A stretch of 64,000 nucleotides of DNA from Mercurialis annua (taxonomy: Eukaryota > Streptophyta > Magnoliopsida > Malpighiales > Euphorbiaceae): the NCBI RefSeq assembly GCF_937616625.2, contig NC_065571.1:30609879-30673878 (forward strand), in the 5' to 3' direction. Position 1 is the first letter of the stretch; each line of letters starts with the position of its first letter. Both the position numbers and the translations under genes were made by a program. Positions 10,476-21,374 of this stretch are shown piece after piece. The notes beneath the pieces were generated by a model. The model did no database searches. It had not been told where the DNA came from and saw nothing but the letters and a program-made list of their open reading frames with translations.

Positions 10476-13137
10476 TTTTCCAAACGTTTCACATTTTTAG
10501 CGATTTAAGCCAAACGTTAACAAATATTTAAAATGTTATGAAACCAATCCAAACGCTTAAAACGTTATAAAACAAATCCAAACGTTTCACATTTTTAGCT
10601 ATTTAAGCCAAACGTTTTCAAACGTTACGAAACAAATCCAAACATTTTACCTTTTTAGCGAATTACGCTAAACGTTACGAAACCAATCCAAACGTTTAAA
10701 ACGTTACGAAACAAATCCAAACGTTTCCCTTTTTAGCGATTTAAGCCAAACGTTTACAAATGTTACGAAACAAATCCAAATGTTTCACTTTTTTAACAAT
10801 TTAAGCCAAATATTTAAAACGTTACGAAACCAATCCAAACGTTTAAAACGTTACGAAGCAAATCCAAACATTTAACCTTCTTAGCGATTTAAGCCAAACG
10901 TTACGAAACAAATCCCAACGTTTCACCTTTTTAGCGATTTAAGCCAAACATTTAAATCATTATGAAACCAATCCAAAGTTTAAAACGTTACGAAACAAAT
11001 CCAAATGTTTCCTCTTTTTAGCGATTTAAACCAAACATTTACAAACGTTACGAAACGAATCCAAATGTTTCACCTTTTTATCAATTTTAACCAAATACTT
11101 AAAACGTTACAAAACCAATCCAAACCTTTACAACGTTACGAATCAAATCCAAACGTTTCATTTTTTAGCGATTTAAGCCAAACATTTACTAACGTTACCA
11201 AACAAATCCAGACGTTTAACCTTTTTAATGATTTAAGCCAAACGTTTAAAACGTTTCGAAACAAATTCAAACGTTTCACCTTTTTAGCGATTTACGCCAC
11301 ACGTTTAAAACGTTACGAAACCAATACAAATGTTTAAAACGTAACAAAAGAAATCCAAACGTTTAACCATTTTAGCAATTTATGCCAAACTTTTAAAACA
11401 TTACGAAACAAATCCAAAGGTTTCACCCTTTTACCGATTTAAGCCAAACAATTAAAACGTTACGAAACAAAACCAAACGTTTAAAATGCTACGAAAGAGA
11501 TCAAAACGTTTCACCTTTTTAGCGATTTAAGCCAAATATTTACAAATATGACGAAACAAATCCAAATGTTTCCACTTTTCAGCGTGCAATTCAAACGTTT
11601 ACAAACGTGACAAAGCAAATCCAAATGTTTCAAACGTTACGAAATAAATCCAAACGTTTAAAACTTTACGAAATAAATCTACACGTTTCACCTTTTTATT
11701 TAGGAAAACATTTACAAACGTTACAGAACAAATCCAAACGTTTCACCTTTTTAGCGATTTAAGCCAAATGTTAACAAATATTACGAAACAAGTCCAAATG
11801 TTTCCCCTTTTTAGCGAGTCAATTCAAACGTTTACAAACGTTACAAAACAAATCCAAATGTTTAAAACGTTACAAAATATATCGAAACGTTCAAAACGTT
11901 ACGAATGAAATCTAAACGTTTCACCTTTTTAGCGATTTTAGGCAAACATTTACAAATGTTACGGAACAAATCCAAATGTTTCCCCCTTTTTAGCAATTTA
12001 AGCCAAACATTTATGAATATTACGAAACAAATCCAAACATTTCACCTTTTTAGCGATTTTAAGCCAAACGTTTACAAACGTTGAGAAACAAATCCAAACA
12101 TTTAAAACGTTACGAAAAAAATATAAACGTTTCACCTTTTTATTGATTTAAGCCAAAAAATTAAAACGTTACGAAACCAATGCGAACGTATAAAACTTTA
12201 CAAAACAAATCCAAATATTTCTCCTTTTTAGCGATTGAAGCCAAACATTTACAAATATTTCGAAACAAATCCAAACGTTTCACCTTTTTAGCGATTTAAG
12301 CCAAACGTTTAAAACATTACGAAACCAATCCAAATGTTTAAAATGTTTAAAAATAAATCCAAACTTTTCACCTTTTTAGCGAGTTAAACAAAAAGTTAAC
12401 AAATATTATAAAACATATCCAAACGTTTCACCTTTTTAGCGATTTAAGGCAAACGTTTACAAACGTTATGATACAAATCCAAACGTTTAAAACGTTACGA
12501 AATAAATCCAAACGTTTCACCTATTTACCGATTTAAGCCGTTCAAAACGTTACGAAACCAATCCAAACGTTTAAAATTTACAAAACAAATCCAAATGTTT
12601 CACCTTTTTAGCGATTTAAGCCAAACGTTTACAAACGTTAAGTAATAAATCCAAACGTTTCACCTTTTTAGCGATTTAAGCCAAACATTTCAAACGTTAC
12701 GAAACTAATCTAAGCGTTTAAAACGTTATGAATTAAATCCAAACGATTCACCTTTTTAGCGATTGAAGCCAAACGTTTACAAAAGTTACGAAAAAATCCA
12801 AACGTTTCACCTTTTTATCATTTTAAGCCAAATATTTAAAACCTTATGAAACCAATCCAAACGTTTAAAACGTTACGAAACAAATGCAAACGTTTCACCT
12901 TTTTAGCGATTTAAGCCAAAAGTTTACAAACATTACGAAACAAATCCAAACGTTTCATCTTTTTAGTGATTTAAGCCAAACATTTAAAATGTTACGAAAC
13001 TAATCCAAAAGTTTAAAACGTTACGAAACAAATCCAAACTTTACACCTTTTTAGCGATTTAAACCAAAAGTTTACAAATATTTCAAAATATATCCAAACG
13101 TTTAACCTTTTTAGCGATTTAAGACAAATCTTTACAA

Positions 13138-15063
13138 ACGTTATGAAAGAAATCCAAACGTTTAAAACGTTACGAAATAAATCCAAACGTTTCCCCTATT
13201 AAGCGATTTAAGCCAAACGTATAAAACATTACGAAACCAATCCAAACGTTTAAAATGTTACAAAACAAATCCAAACGTTTCACCTTTTTAGCGATTTAAG
13301 CCAAACATTTAAAACGTTACGAAACCAATCCAAACATTTAAAACGTTACGAATTAAATCCAAACGTTTCACCTTTTTAGCGATTGAAGCCAAACATTTAC
13401 AAAAGCTACGAAACAAATCCAATAGTCTCACATTTTTATCAATTTAAGCTAAATATTTAAAACCTTATGAAACAAATCCAAACGTTTAAAACGTTACGAA
13501 ACAAGTCCCAACGTTTCACTGTTTTAGCGATTTAAGCCAAACGTTTACAAACGTTACAAAACAAATCCAAACGTTTCACCTTTTTAGTGATTTAAGAAAA
13601 ACGTTTAAAACGTTTCACCTTTTAAGCGATTTAAGCCACACGTTTAAAACATTACGAAACCAATCCAAAACGTTTAAAACATTACAAAAGAAATCCAAAC
13701 GTTTCACCTTTTTAGCAATTTCAGCCAAACGTTTAAAACATTACAAAACAAATCCAAATGTTTCCCCTTTTTACCGATATAAGCCAAACGTTTAAAACAT
13801 TACGAAACAAATCCAAACATTTCACCTTTTTATCGATTAAAGCCAAAGGTTTAAAACGTAGTGAAACCAATCCAAATATTTAAATCGTTACGAAACAAAT
13901 CCAAACTTTTCACCTTTTTAGCAATATAAACCAAACGTTTACAAATATTATGAAACAAATCCAAAATTTCACCTTTTTAGCGGTTTAAACAAAACGTTTT
14001 CAAACGTTACGAAACAAATCCAAACGTTTAAAACGTTTCAAAATAAATCCAAACATTTAACCTATTTAGCGAATTAAGCCAAACGTTTAAAACGTTACGA
14101 AACCAATTCAAACGTTTAAAATGTTTCCAACGAAATCCAAATGTTTCACCTTTTTAGCGATTTAAGCGAAACGTTTACAAATGTTACGAAACAAATCCAA
14201 ACATTTTACCTTTTGAGTCATTTAAGCCAAACGTTTAAAACGTTATGAAACCAATCTAAATGTTTAAAACGTTATGAAAAATTTCCAAACGTTTCACCTT
14301 TTTAGCGATTTAAGTCAGACGTTTACGAATATTACGAAACAAATCCAAACGTTTTCCCTTTTTTTGCGATTTAAGTCAAGCGTTTACAAACGTTACGATA
14401 CAAATCCAAACGTTTAAAACGTTACGAAATAAATCCAAACCTTTTAAATGTTACGAAACAAATCAAAACGTTTCACCTTTATAGCGATTTAAGCCAAACG
14501 TTTACAAACGTTACGAAACAAATTCACACGTTTCACCTTTTTAGCTATTTAAGCCACACATTTAAAACGTTACGAAACCAATCCAAAGGTTTAAAACGTT
14601 ACGAAACAAATCCAAATTTTTCACTTTTTTAGCGATTAAAGCCAAATGTTAACAAATGTTATGAAATAAATTCAAAGGTTTCTCTTTTTTATCAATTTAA
14701 GCCAAATATTTAAAACGTCATGAAACCAATCCAAATGTTTAAAACGTTACGAAACAAATCCAAACGTTTAACTTTTTAAGCGATTTAAGCCAAACATGTA
14801 CAAACGTTACGAAACAAATCAAAACGTCTCACCTTTTTAGTGATTTAAGCCAAACGTTTAAAACCTTGCGAAAAAAATCCAAACGTTTCACCTTTTTAGT
14901 TATTTAAGCCAAACGGTTAAAACGTTACGAAACCAATCTAAACGTTTAAAACGTTACGAAAGAAATCCAAATGTTTCCCCTTTTTAGCAATTTAAGCCAA
15001 ATATTTACAAACATTACGAAACAAATCCAAACATTTTACCCTTTTAGCGATTTAAGCCAAACG
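13138..15063. repeat. Satellite segmental duplication, copy 1 (offset about 2.93 kb)
   Basis: Rare variants in this interval recur in the same order at 16066-18028. Examples are TTTGCGATTTAAGTCAAGCG near 14365 with its partner near 17294, and GGTTTCTC...TATCAATTTAAG near 14676 with its partner near 17607. The offset is about 2928-2930 bp in the parts I aligned, and grows to about 2957 at the right end because copy 2 has one extra 29-bp module. Confidence 0.8.
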
Positions 15064-16065
15064 TTTAAAACGCTACGAAACCAATCCAAGACGTTTAAAA
15101 CGTTACGAAATAAATCCAAATGTTTCACCTTTTTAGCGATTTTAAGCCAAACGTTTACAAACGTTACAAAACAAATCCAAATATTTCACCTTTTTAGCGA
15201 TTTAATCCATATATTTAAAACGTTGTGAAACTAATCCAAACGTTATGAAACCAATCCAAACGTTTTCCCCTTTTTAACAATTTAAGCCAAATTTTTAAAA
15301 TGTTACGAAACCAAGCCAAACGTTTATAACGTTACGAAACTAATCCAAACGTTTCCTCTTTTTAGCGATTAAAGCCAAACGTTTACAAACGTTAAGAAAC
15401 AAATCCAAACGTTTCACCTTTTTATCAATTTAAGCCAAATATTTGAAACGTTATGAAACCAATCCAAACGTTTAAAACGTTACGAAACAAATCCAAACGT
15501 TTTACCTTTTTAGCGATTTAAGTCAAACACTTACAAACGTTACGAAACAAATCCAAACGTTTCACCTTTTTTGTGATTTAAGCCAAATGTTTAAAACATT
15601 TCGAAACAAATCCAAAAGTTTCACCTTTTAGTGATTTAAGCCAAACGTGTAAAATGTTACGAAACTAATCCAAACGTTTAAAACGTTAGGAAAGAAATCC
15701 AAACGTTTCACTTTTTTAGTGATTTAAGCCAAACGTTAACAAACGTTACGAAAAAAATCATAACGTTATACCTTTTTAGGGATATAAGGCAAACATTTAA
15801 AACGTTACGAAACAAATCCATATGTTTAAACGTTATGAAACAAATCCAAACCTTTCATCTTTATAGCGATATAAGCCAAACGTTTACAAATATTACAAAA
15901 CAAATCCAAACGTTTCACCTTTCTAGCGATATAAGTCAAACGTTTACAAACGTTACGAAACAAATCCAAAAGTTTAAAACGTTACGAAATAAATCCAAAC
16001 ATTTTAAACGTTAAGAAACAAATCCAAATGTTTCACCTTCTTAGCGATTTAAGCCAAACATTTAC

Positions 16066-18028
16066 AGACGTTAGGAAAGAAATCCAGACGTTTAAAACAT
16101 TACGAAATAAATCCAGACGTTTCACCTATTTAGCGATTTAAGCCAAACGTATAAAACGTTACGAAACCAATCCAAACGTTTAAAATGTTACAAAACAAAT
16201 CCCAACGTTTCACTTTTTAGCGATTTAAGCCAAACATTTAAAACGCTACGAAACCAATCCAAACGTGTAAAACGTTACGAATTAAATCCAAACGTTTCAC
16301 CTTTTTAGCAATTGAAGCCAAACATTTACAAAAGTTACGAAACAAATCCAAATATTTAACCTTTTTATCAATTTAAGCTAAATATTTAAAACCTTATGAA
16401 ACCAATCCAAACATTTAAAACGTTACGAAATAAATCCAAACGTTTCACCGTTTTAGCTATTTAAGCCAAACGTTTACAAATGTTACGAAACAAATCCAAA
16501 CGTTTCACCTTTTTAGTGATTTAAGCAAAACGTTTAAAACATTTCACCTTTTAAGCGATTTAAGCCACACGTTTAAAACATTACGAAACCAATCCAAACG
16601 TTTAAAACATTACAAAAGAAATCCAAACGTTTCACCTTTTTAGCAATTTAAGCCAAACGTTTAAAACATTACAAAACAAATCCAAACGTTTCACCTTTTT
16701 ACCGATTTAAGCCAAACGTTTGAAACGTTACGAAACAAATCCAAACGTTTCACCTTTTTAGCGATTTAAGCCAAATGTTTAAAACGTTACGAAACCAATC
16801 CAAATTTTTAAATCGTTATGAAACAAATCCAAACTTTTCACTTTTTTAGCAATTTAAGCCAAACGTTTACAAATATTATGAAACAAATCCAAACGTTTCA
16901 CCTTTTTAGCGATTTAAGCAAAACGTTTACACATGTTACGAAACAAATCCAAATGTTTAAAACGTTTCAAAATAAATCCAAACATTTCCCCTATTTAGCG
17001 AATTAAGACAAACGTTTAAAACGTTACGAAATCAATTCAAACGTTTAAAATGTTTCAAACGAAATCCAAACGTTTCACCTTTTTAGCGACTTAAGCGAAA
17101 CATTTACAAATGTTATGAAACAAATCCAAACATTTTACCTTTTGAGCGATTTAAGCCAAACGTTTAAAACGTTACGAAACCAATCTAAATTTTTAAAACG
17201 TTACGAAACATTTCCAAACGTTTCACCTTTTTAGCGATTTAAGTCAGACGTTTACAAATATTACGAAACAAATCCAAACGTTTTCCCTTTTTTGCGATTT
17301 AGGTCAAGCGTTTACAAACGTTACGATACAAATCCAAACGTTTAAAACGTTATGAAATAAATCCAAACCTTTTAAATGTTACGAAACAAATTCAAACGTT
17401 TCACCTTTTTTGCGATTTAAGCCAATCGTTTACAAACGTTACGAAACGAATTCACACGTTTCACCTTTTTAGCTATTTAAGCCACACATTTAAAACGTTA
17501 TGAAACCAATCCAAACGTTTAAAACATTACGAAACAAATCCAAATGTTTCACTTTTTTAGCGAATAAAGCTAAATGTTAACAAATGTTATGAAACAAATT
17601 CAAAGGTTTCTCCTTTTTATCAATTTAAGCCAAATATTTAAAACATCATGAAACCAATCCAAACGTTTAAAACGTTACGAAACAAATCCAAACATGTCAC
17701 TTTTTAAGCGATTTAAGCCAAACATGTACAAACGTTACGAAACAAATCAAAATGTCTCACCTTTTTAGTGATTTAAGCCAAACGTTAAAAACCTTTCGAA
17801 ACAAATCCATACGTTTCACCTTTTTAGTTATTTAAGCCAAACGTTTAAAACGTTACGAAACCAATCTAAACGTTTAAAACGTTACGAAACCAATCTAAAC
17901 GTTTAAAACGTTACGAAAGAAATCCAAATGTTTCACCTTTTTAGCGATTTAAGACAAACATTTACAAACGTTACGAAACAAATCCAAACATTTTACCCTT
18001 TTAGCGATTTAAGCCAAACGTTTAAAAC
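16066..18028. repeat. Satellite segmental duplication, copy 2
   Basis: This is the partner of 13138-15063. It shares the unusual truncated long unit in which AAACATTTCACCTTTTAAGC follows directly at about 16536 (copy 1 near 13609). It also shares the AAATCGTTA variant (16809 and 13883). An extra short module is present near 17880-17910. The copy is cut at its right end by element A. Confidence 0.8.
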
Positions 18029-18033
18029 GCTAC

Positions 18034-18095
18034 TGTCACGACCCAAATTCATGGATCGCGACCGACGCTAGGGTATGGGTATGGTCGTACCTAAA
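18034..18095 (-). repeat. Element A 3' LTR, outer 62 bp
   Basis: The segment matches the start of the right LTR of A at 46785 (TGTCACGACCCAAATTCATG, GACCG(A/G)CG, TAGGGTATGGGTATG). It ends with CTAAA at 18091-18095, the left target duplication of element B. The LTR resumes at 39401. Confidence 0.92.
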
Positions 18096-19527
18096 TGTCA
18101 CGACCCATTTTTATGAATCGTGACCGGCGCTAGGGCATGGGTAATGTAGTACCAATACCCGTAGCAAGCCTTCCTTATAACATACAATTCAATTAAACCT
18201 GCAGAAAACCAATGCTCGGGGGCAACCGAGACTCCAGCCTAATTCTAGCAGTTATTATATTCATCAATTAAATATAACATGCTTTCCAATACTGAATAAT
18301 AATTAGGCATAACTTAAATAATTATGAATAATAATATAACATGCCAAAGCAATAATAATCCAGTCGGACCAATCCGACAACAACTAAAATAAAATAAAGA
18401 CGTCTAGTCAACTACTGCGGTCTAAGAATAAAATAGTTGATAGTTCTACTAAAATAAATGGAACCTCCGAAGAAAAGTAAATACGGAGATCACCAGACTC
18501 TCTCAGATCATAATCCTGGGAAAAATTGGGAAAACAACGGGGTCAGATATACTGAGATGAGTTTATACCACTATTTACATTTATCAAGTGGAAAACATTT
18601 AAAACCGTTTAAAACATTTAATACCGATATTACGAATAATAGTTGGAACCCTAATACACAATTCTAAATAATAAACATAATCCAATAGGCCTGGTCCCGA
18701 GAGCTGAGCTACACCGAGTTACCACTGACAACACTTTTACCATATCCAGAGTCCCGAGAGTTGTGCTACACCGAGTTACTCTATTTGGTCCCGAGAGCTA
18801 TGCTCACACCGAGTTACCACATTAGCATAAATACCTTACCCAGGTCAGTACCAGTGCGCACCCAGTCCTAATGATGCCCATTAGGTAGCATGTTCCAACT
18901 AGAAGCCATTATAATAAAACAGTTCAAAATATACGTACCATATATATATTTAATATTAAAATAACAATTTACTTAATAAAGCGGTAAATAGTAAGTACAA
19001 ACTCACAACTTGCTAATCCACGTGATAACCGGCAAGCAACTAATCCTGGTTCGCCTCTGAAGCACAACAGTAGACGGGTCTAGACAAATAAAATAATTAT
19101 TAAAAACAGACCCTAACTCTAGAGAGTACTAGACACCACATAGGACTAGCACAAATAACACGTTGGAATAAACAATCCAAAATAACACCAAAAATACCCA
19201 ATAGGTAATAAAGCCCAATTAAAACAAGATTATTGAGTTCTTGCTTAAAATCCAATTTATAAATATTATTTAATAAACTTTAAATAATAAATAGTTTTCA
19301 AACAGTGGGTTAGCCGAGTTACCAATAACTACCAAGCTAACTTCACTTGTCGGGTGACCCAAGTCTAACCCGACTCAAACGTTTATCAAATATAAACTCG
19401 AGTTTGGATTTACGAAATAATTCGATAAAATAATAATCCATTTTAAAATCAGAACTCAATAACTTCAATTTCCAATAACCCAAGTTACAACCCAAAAATC
19501 AAATGATTTTAAGTTTATAAAAGTATA

Positions 19528-19635
19528 GGGACTAAACTATGCTTTAGCCAATTAGGGACTAAACTGTACTTTAGCAAATTAGGGACTAAACTGTACTTTA
19601 GCCATTTTGGGACTAAACTGTACTTTAGCCATTTT
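19528..19635. repeat. 27-bp tandem repeat, 4 copies, in the B LTR
   Basis: The phrase GGGACTAAACTGTACTTTAG recurs at 19528, 19555, 19582 and 19609, exactly 27 bp apart. The equivalent block in the other LTR is at about 37671-37779. Dispersed relatives (GGGCTAAATTGT...TTTAGCC) occur near 19733 and 19861. Confidence 0.88.
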
Positions 19636-20862
19636 GATTTCCAAAATCAATTTAATTACTTTTGTTTATAATTAAAACAAAATATGAAATTTCTAACCAA
19701 GAACTTAATTAAATAAGTTATAAAAATATTCAAGGGCTAAATTGTTATTTAGCCAATTTCATGCCAAATAGATATTCGAAATAAAATATAGTTATTATAA
19801 TTCAAATTGAAGTATAAGGTTATTAACCAACCATTTAGCCAAATAAGTTCAAAAACGTTCTGGGGCTAAATTGTACTTTAGCCACTTTGTTATTCAAAAC
19901 CCAAATAAAATCACCCGAGTAATTATATTAACTTAACTTATAATGAATATCGTTTACAAAATATCAATTATAATTTATAACGAATTTGAAAGTTATCATC
20001 AATCAAAGTCAAAGTTAAAAACTAAAAGAATTCATTTGATTTAGTTAAAATAAATTGATGATCACAATAGCCCTTTAGCCACCATTTCCATTTAAAACTT
20101 ATTAACCCGCCACACATTTATCCTTTTCATTTCATCAAGTTGCAGAACCATATTTCCTAAAACTTCAATTTCAATACTTCACATCTAAACCCATAGCTAA
20201 CCTTCAACTCACAATCTCCATAACCATTAAACAACATCACAATCCTTATAACCATAAACATCATCCCTAGTAATAATAATCACAGAGCTATCAATCTTCA
20301 CGGCAAAAATCGAGATTATCAATAACGATGGATTCGAATCGACATCGAGCATAGTATATACAAACCGAAGATGGAAATCAATTTAGAGTTCCATATAAGC
20401 TAAATAATAGGAATTGAATCAAGCAAAAGAAGAACAGAAATCGGCAGTAACCATCTCAAGGAAACATGATTCAAATAGCACACAAATACGATAAAACGGC
20501 GGCGATTGAAACGAGATAGATAGCGTACCAATCAACAAAAACGAGATAGGGGAACGTAGAGAATTGAGTCTAGAACGTCTGAGATCAAGCGGAATCAATT
20601 TCGGTCAAGAAACAAGAGAGAACGATCAAAAATACGGAATGCCGTTCAAAACCAAAAACTAAAATTCAATGAGTTAAGGAGCTTACCGGAACAGCAGAGT
20701 TTGAGGAATGATTACGGCAGTAATTCTCAGTGAAAATGGATGTTTAAGATGTCTAGGGTTTGTTTGTAGTGTGGAGAATAGATTAGAGTTGAAGTTTAGG
20801 TATTCAAGTAGGTCGATTAGGTTAGAAACGGAAGACGAAAGTGCCCCCTCCGCAAGTCTAAA

Positions 20863-21074
20863 GCTGGTCTCAAACGAGACCAGCAAAAAGACCTTGGTTC
20901 TCGTTCGAGAACTGAGTTCTCGAACAAGAACCAAGCCTTTCAACACAGGTCTCGTTCGAGACCTGTGTTGGAACAAACGGCCCTTGGGCCAAATCTCTTG
21001 GTTCTCGTTCGAGAACTAAGTTCTCGAACGAGAACACAAGATTTCAACACAGGTCTCGTTCGAGACCTGTGTTG
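20863..21074. repeat. Inverted-repeat cluster in the B 3' LTR
   Basis: Five hairpin-forming blocks are packed in about 210 bp. They are arms GCTGGTCTC/GAGACCAGC (20863-20884); two copies of a TTGGTTCTCG-TTCGAGAAC type block (20894-20935 and 20999-21041); and two copies with 14-bp arms, CAACACAGGTCTCG and CGAGACCTGTGTTG, separated by TT (20941-20970 and 21045-21074). Most share the core CTCGTTCGAG. Confidence 0.9.
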
Positions 21075-21257
21075 GACAAATAGGAATTGGCTTTGAGCCA
21101 ATTCCCTTGGGCCAAAAATGACGATTTGGTTTCTTGGGCCCAAATATAATTAACCCAACCTCAAACAGACACGAAACGAGCTACCAAACCTTAAATTTAC
21201 ATCGAAACACCACCGGAAACTCGTCGGAAAATATCAAAAATTATACGGGTTATTACA

Positions 21258-21374
21258 TTCTCCCCAACTAATTATTAATTCGTCCTCGAATTAACACGAT
21301 TAACAATTAACACCAGAACAACACGTAACACAAGTAAAAATCATAAAAATCACAGAAATCCAAGATATCGTACT
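21258..21374 (-). promoter_or_regulatory. Element B polypurine tract and 3' untranslated region
   Basis: Directly inside the LTR the minus strand reads a purine tract (AGTTGGGGAGAA) before TGTAATAACCC. This is the usual plus-strand priming site. Next to it (21276-21295) is the hairpin TTAATTCG-TCCT-CGAATTAA, also seen in A and C. The end of the pol frame is at 21375. Confidence 0.75.

Larger units (their letters stand above)
10476..18033. repeat. Satellite array, block 1
   Basis: These are tandem units built from two modules. The short module (about 29 bp) is ACGTTACGAAACCAATCC followed by AAACGTTTAAA. The long module (about 60 bp) is ACGTTACGAAACAAATCC, AAACGTTT, then CACCTTTTTAGCGATTTAAG, CC, AAACGTTT and a TACAA or TAAA linker. 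The common order is long-short-long, with the AAACCAATCC variant recurring about every 138-147 bp (10541, 10680, 10827, 10965, 11112). Units differ by many point changes, especially CG to TG/CA. The array is cut at 18033 by element A. The + strand frames inside it are repeat artefacts. Confidence 0.95.
18096..21257 (-). repeat. Element B 3' LTR
   Basis: Read on the plus strand it starts TGTCACGACCC and ends GGGTTATTACA. It includes a repeated phrase around GGTCCCGAGAGCT...CACCGAGTTACC (three copies at 18694-18840), four tandem 27-bp units at 19528-19635, and a cluster of inverted repeats at 20863-21074. The plus-strand frame at 20708-21019 and the minus-strand frames here are by-products of those inverted repeats. 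Confidence 0.92.

Noticed and set aside
11005..17006. Plus-strand frames with repeated QTF/KQIQ-type peptides (11005-11337, 14971-15228, 16818-17006; also 52677-52886)
   Set aside because: These are read-through of the satellite modules in one phase. Stops interrupt them irregularly and the peptides are not conserved between units.
10476..18033. A CRISPR array, suggested by regular repeats of about 30 bp
   Set aside because: There are no unique spacers; the whole unit repeats, and the setting is a plant genome with retrotransposons.
20683..21143. Frames encoding VLVRELSSRTRTK-like peptides (also 38826-39286)
   Set aside because: They are made by the inverted-repeat cluster of the B LTR and appear on both strands because the DNA is palindromic.
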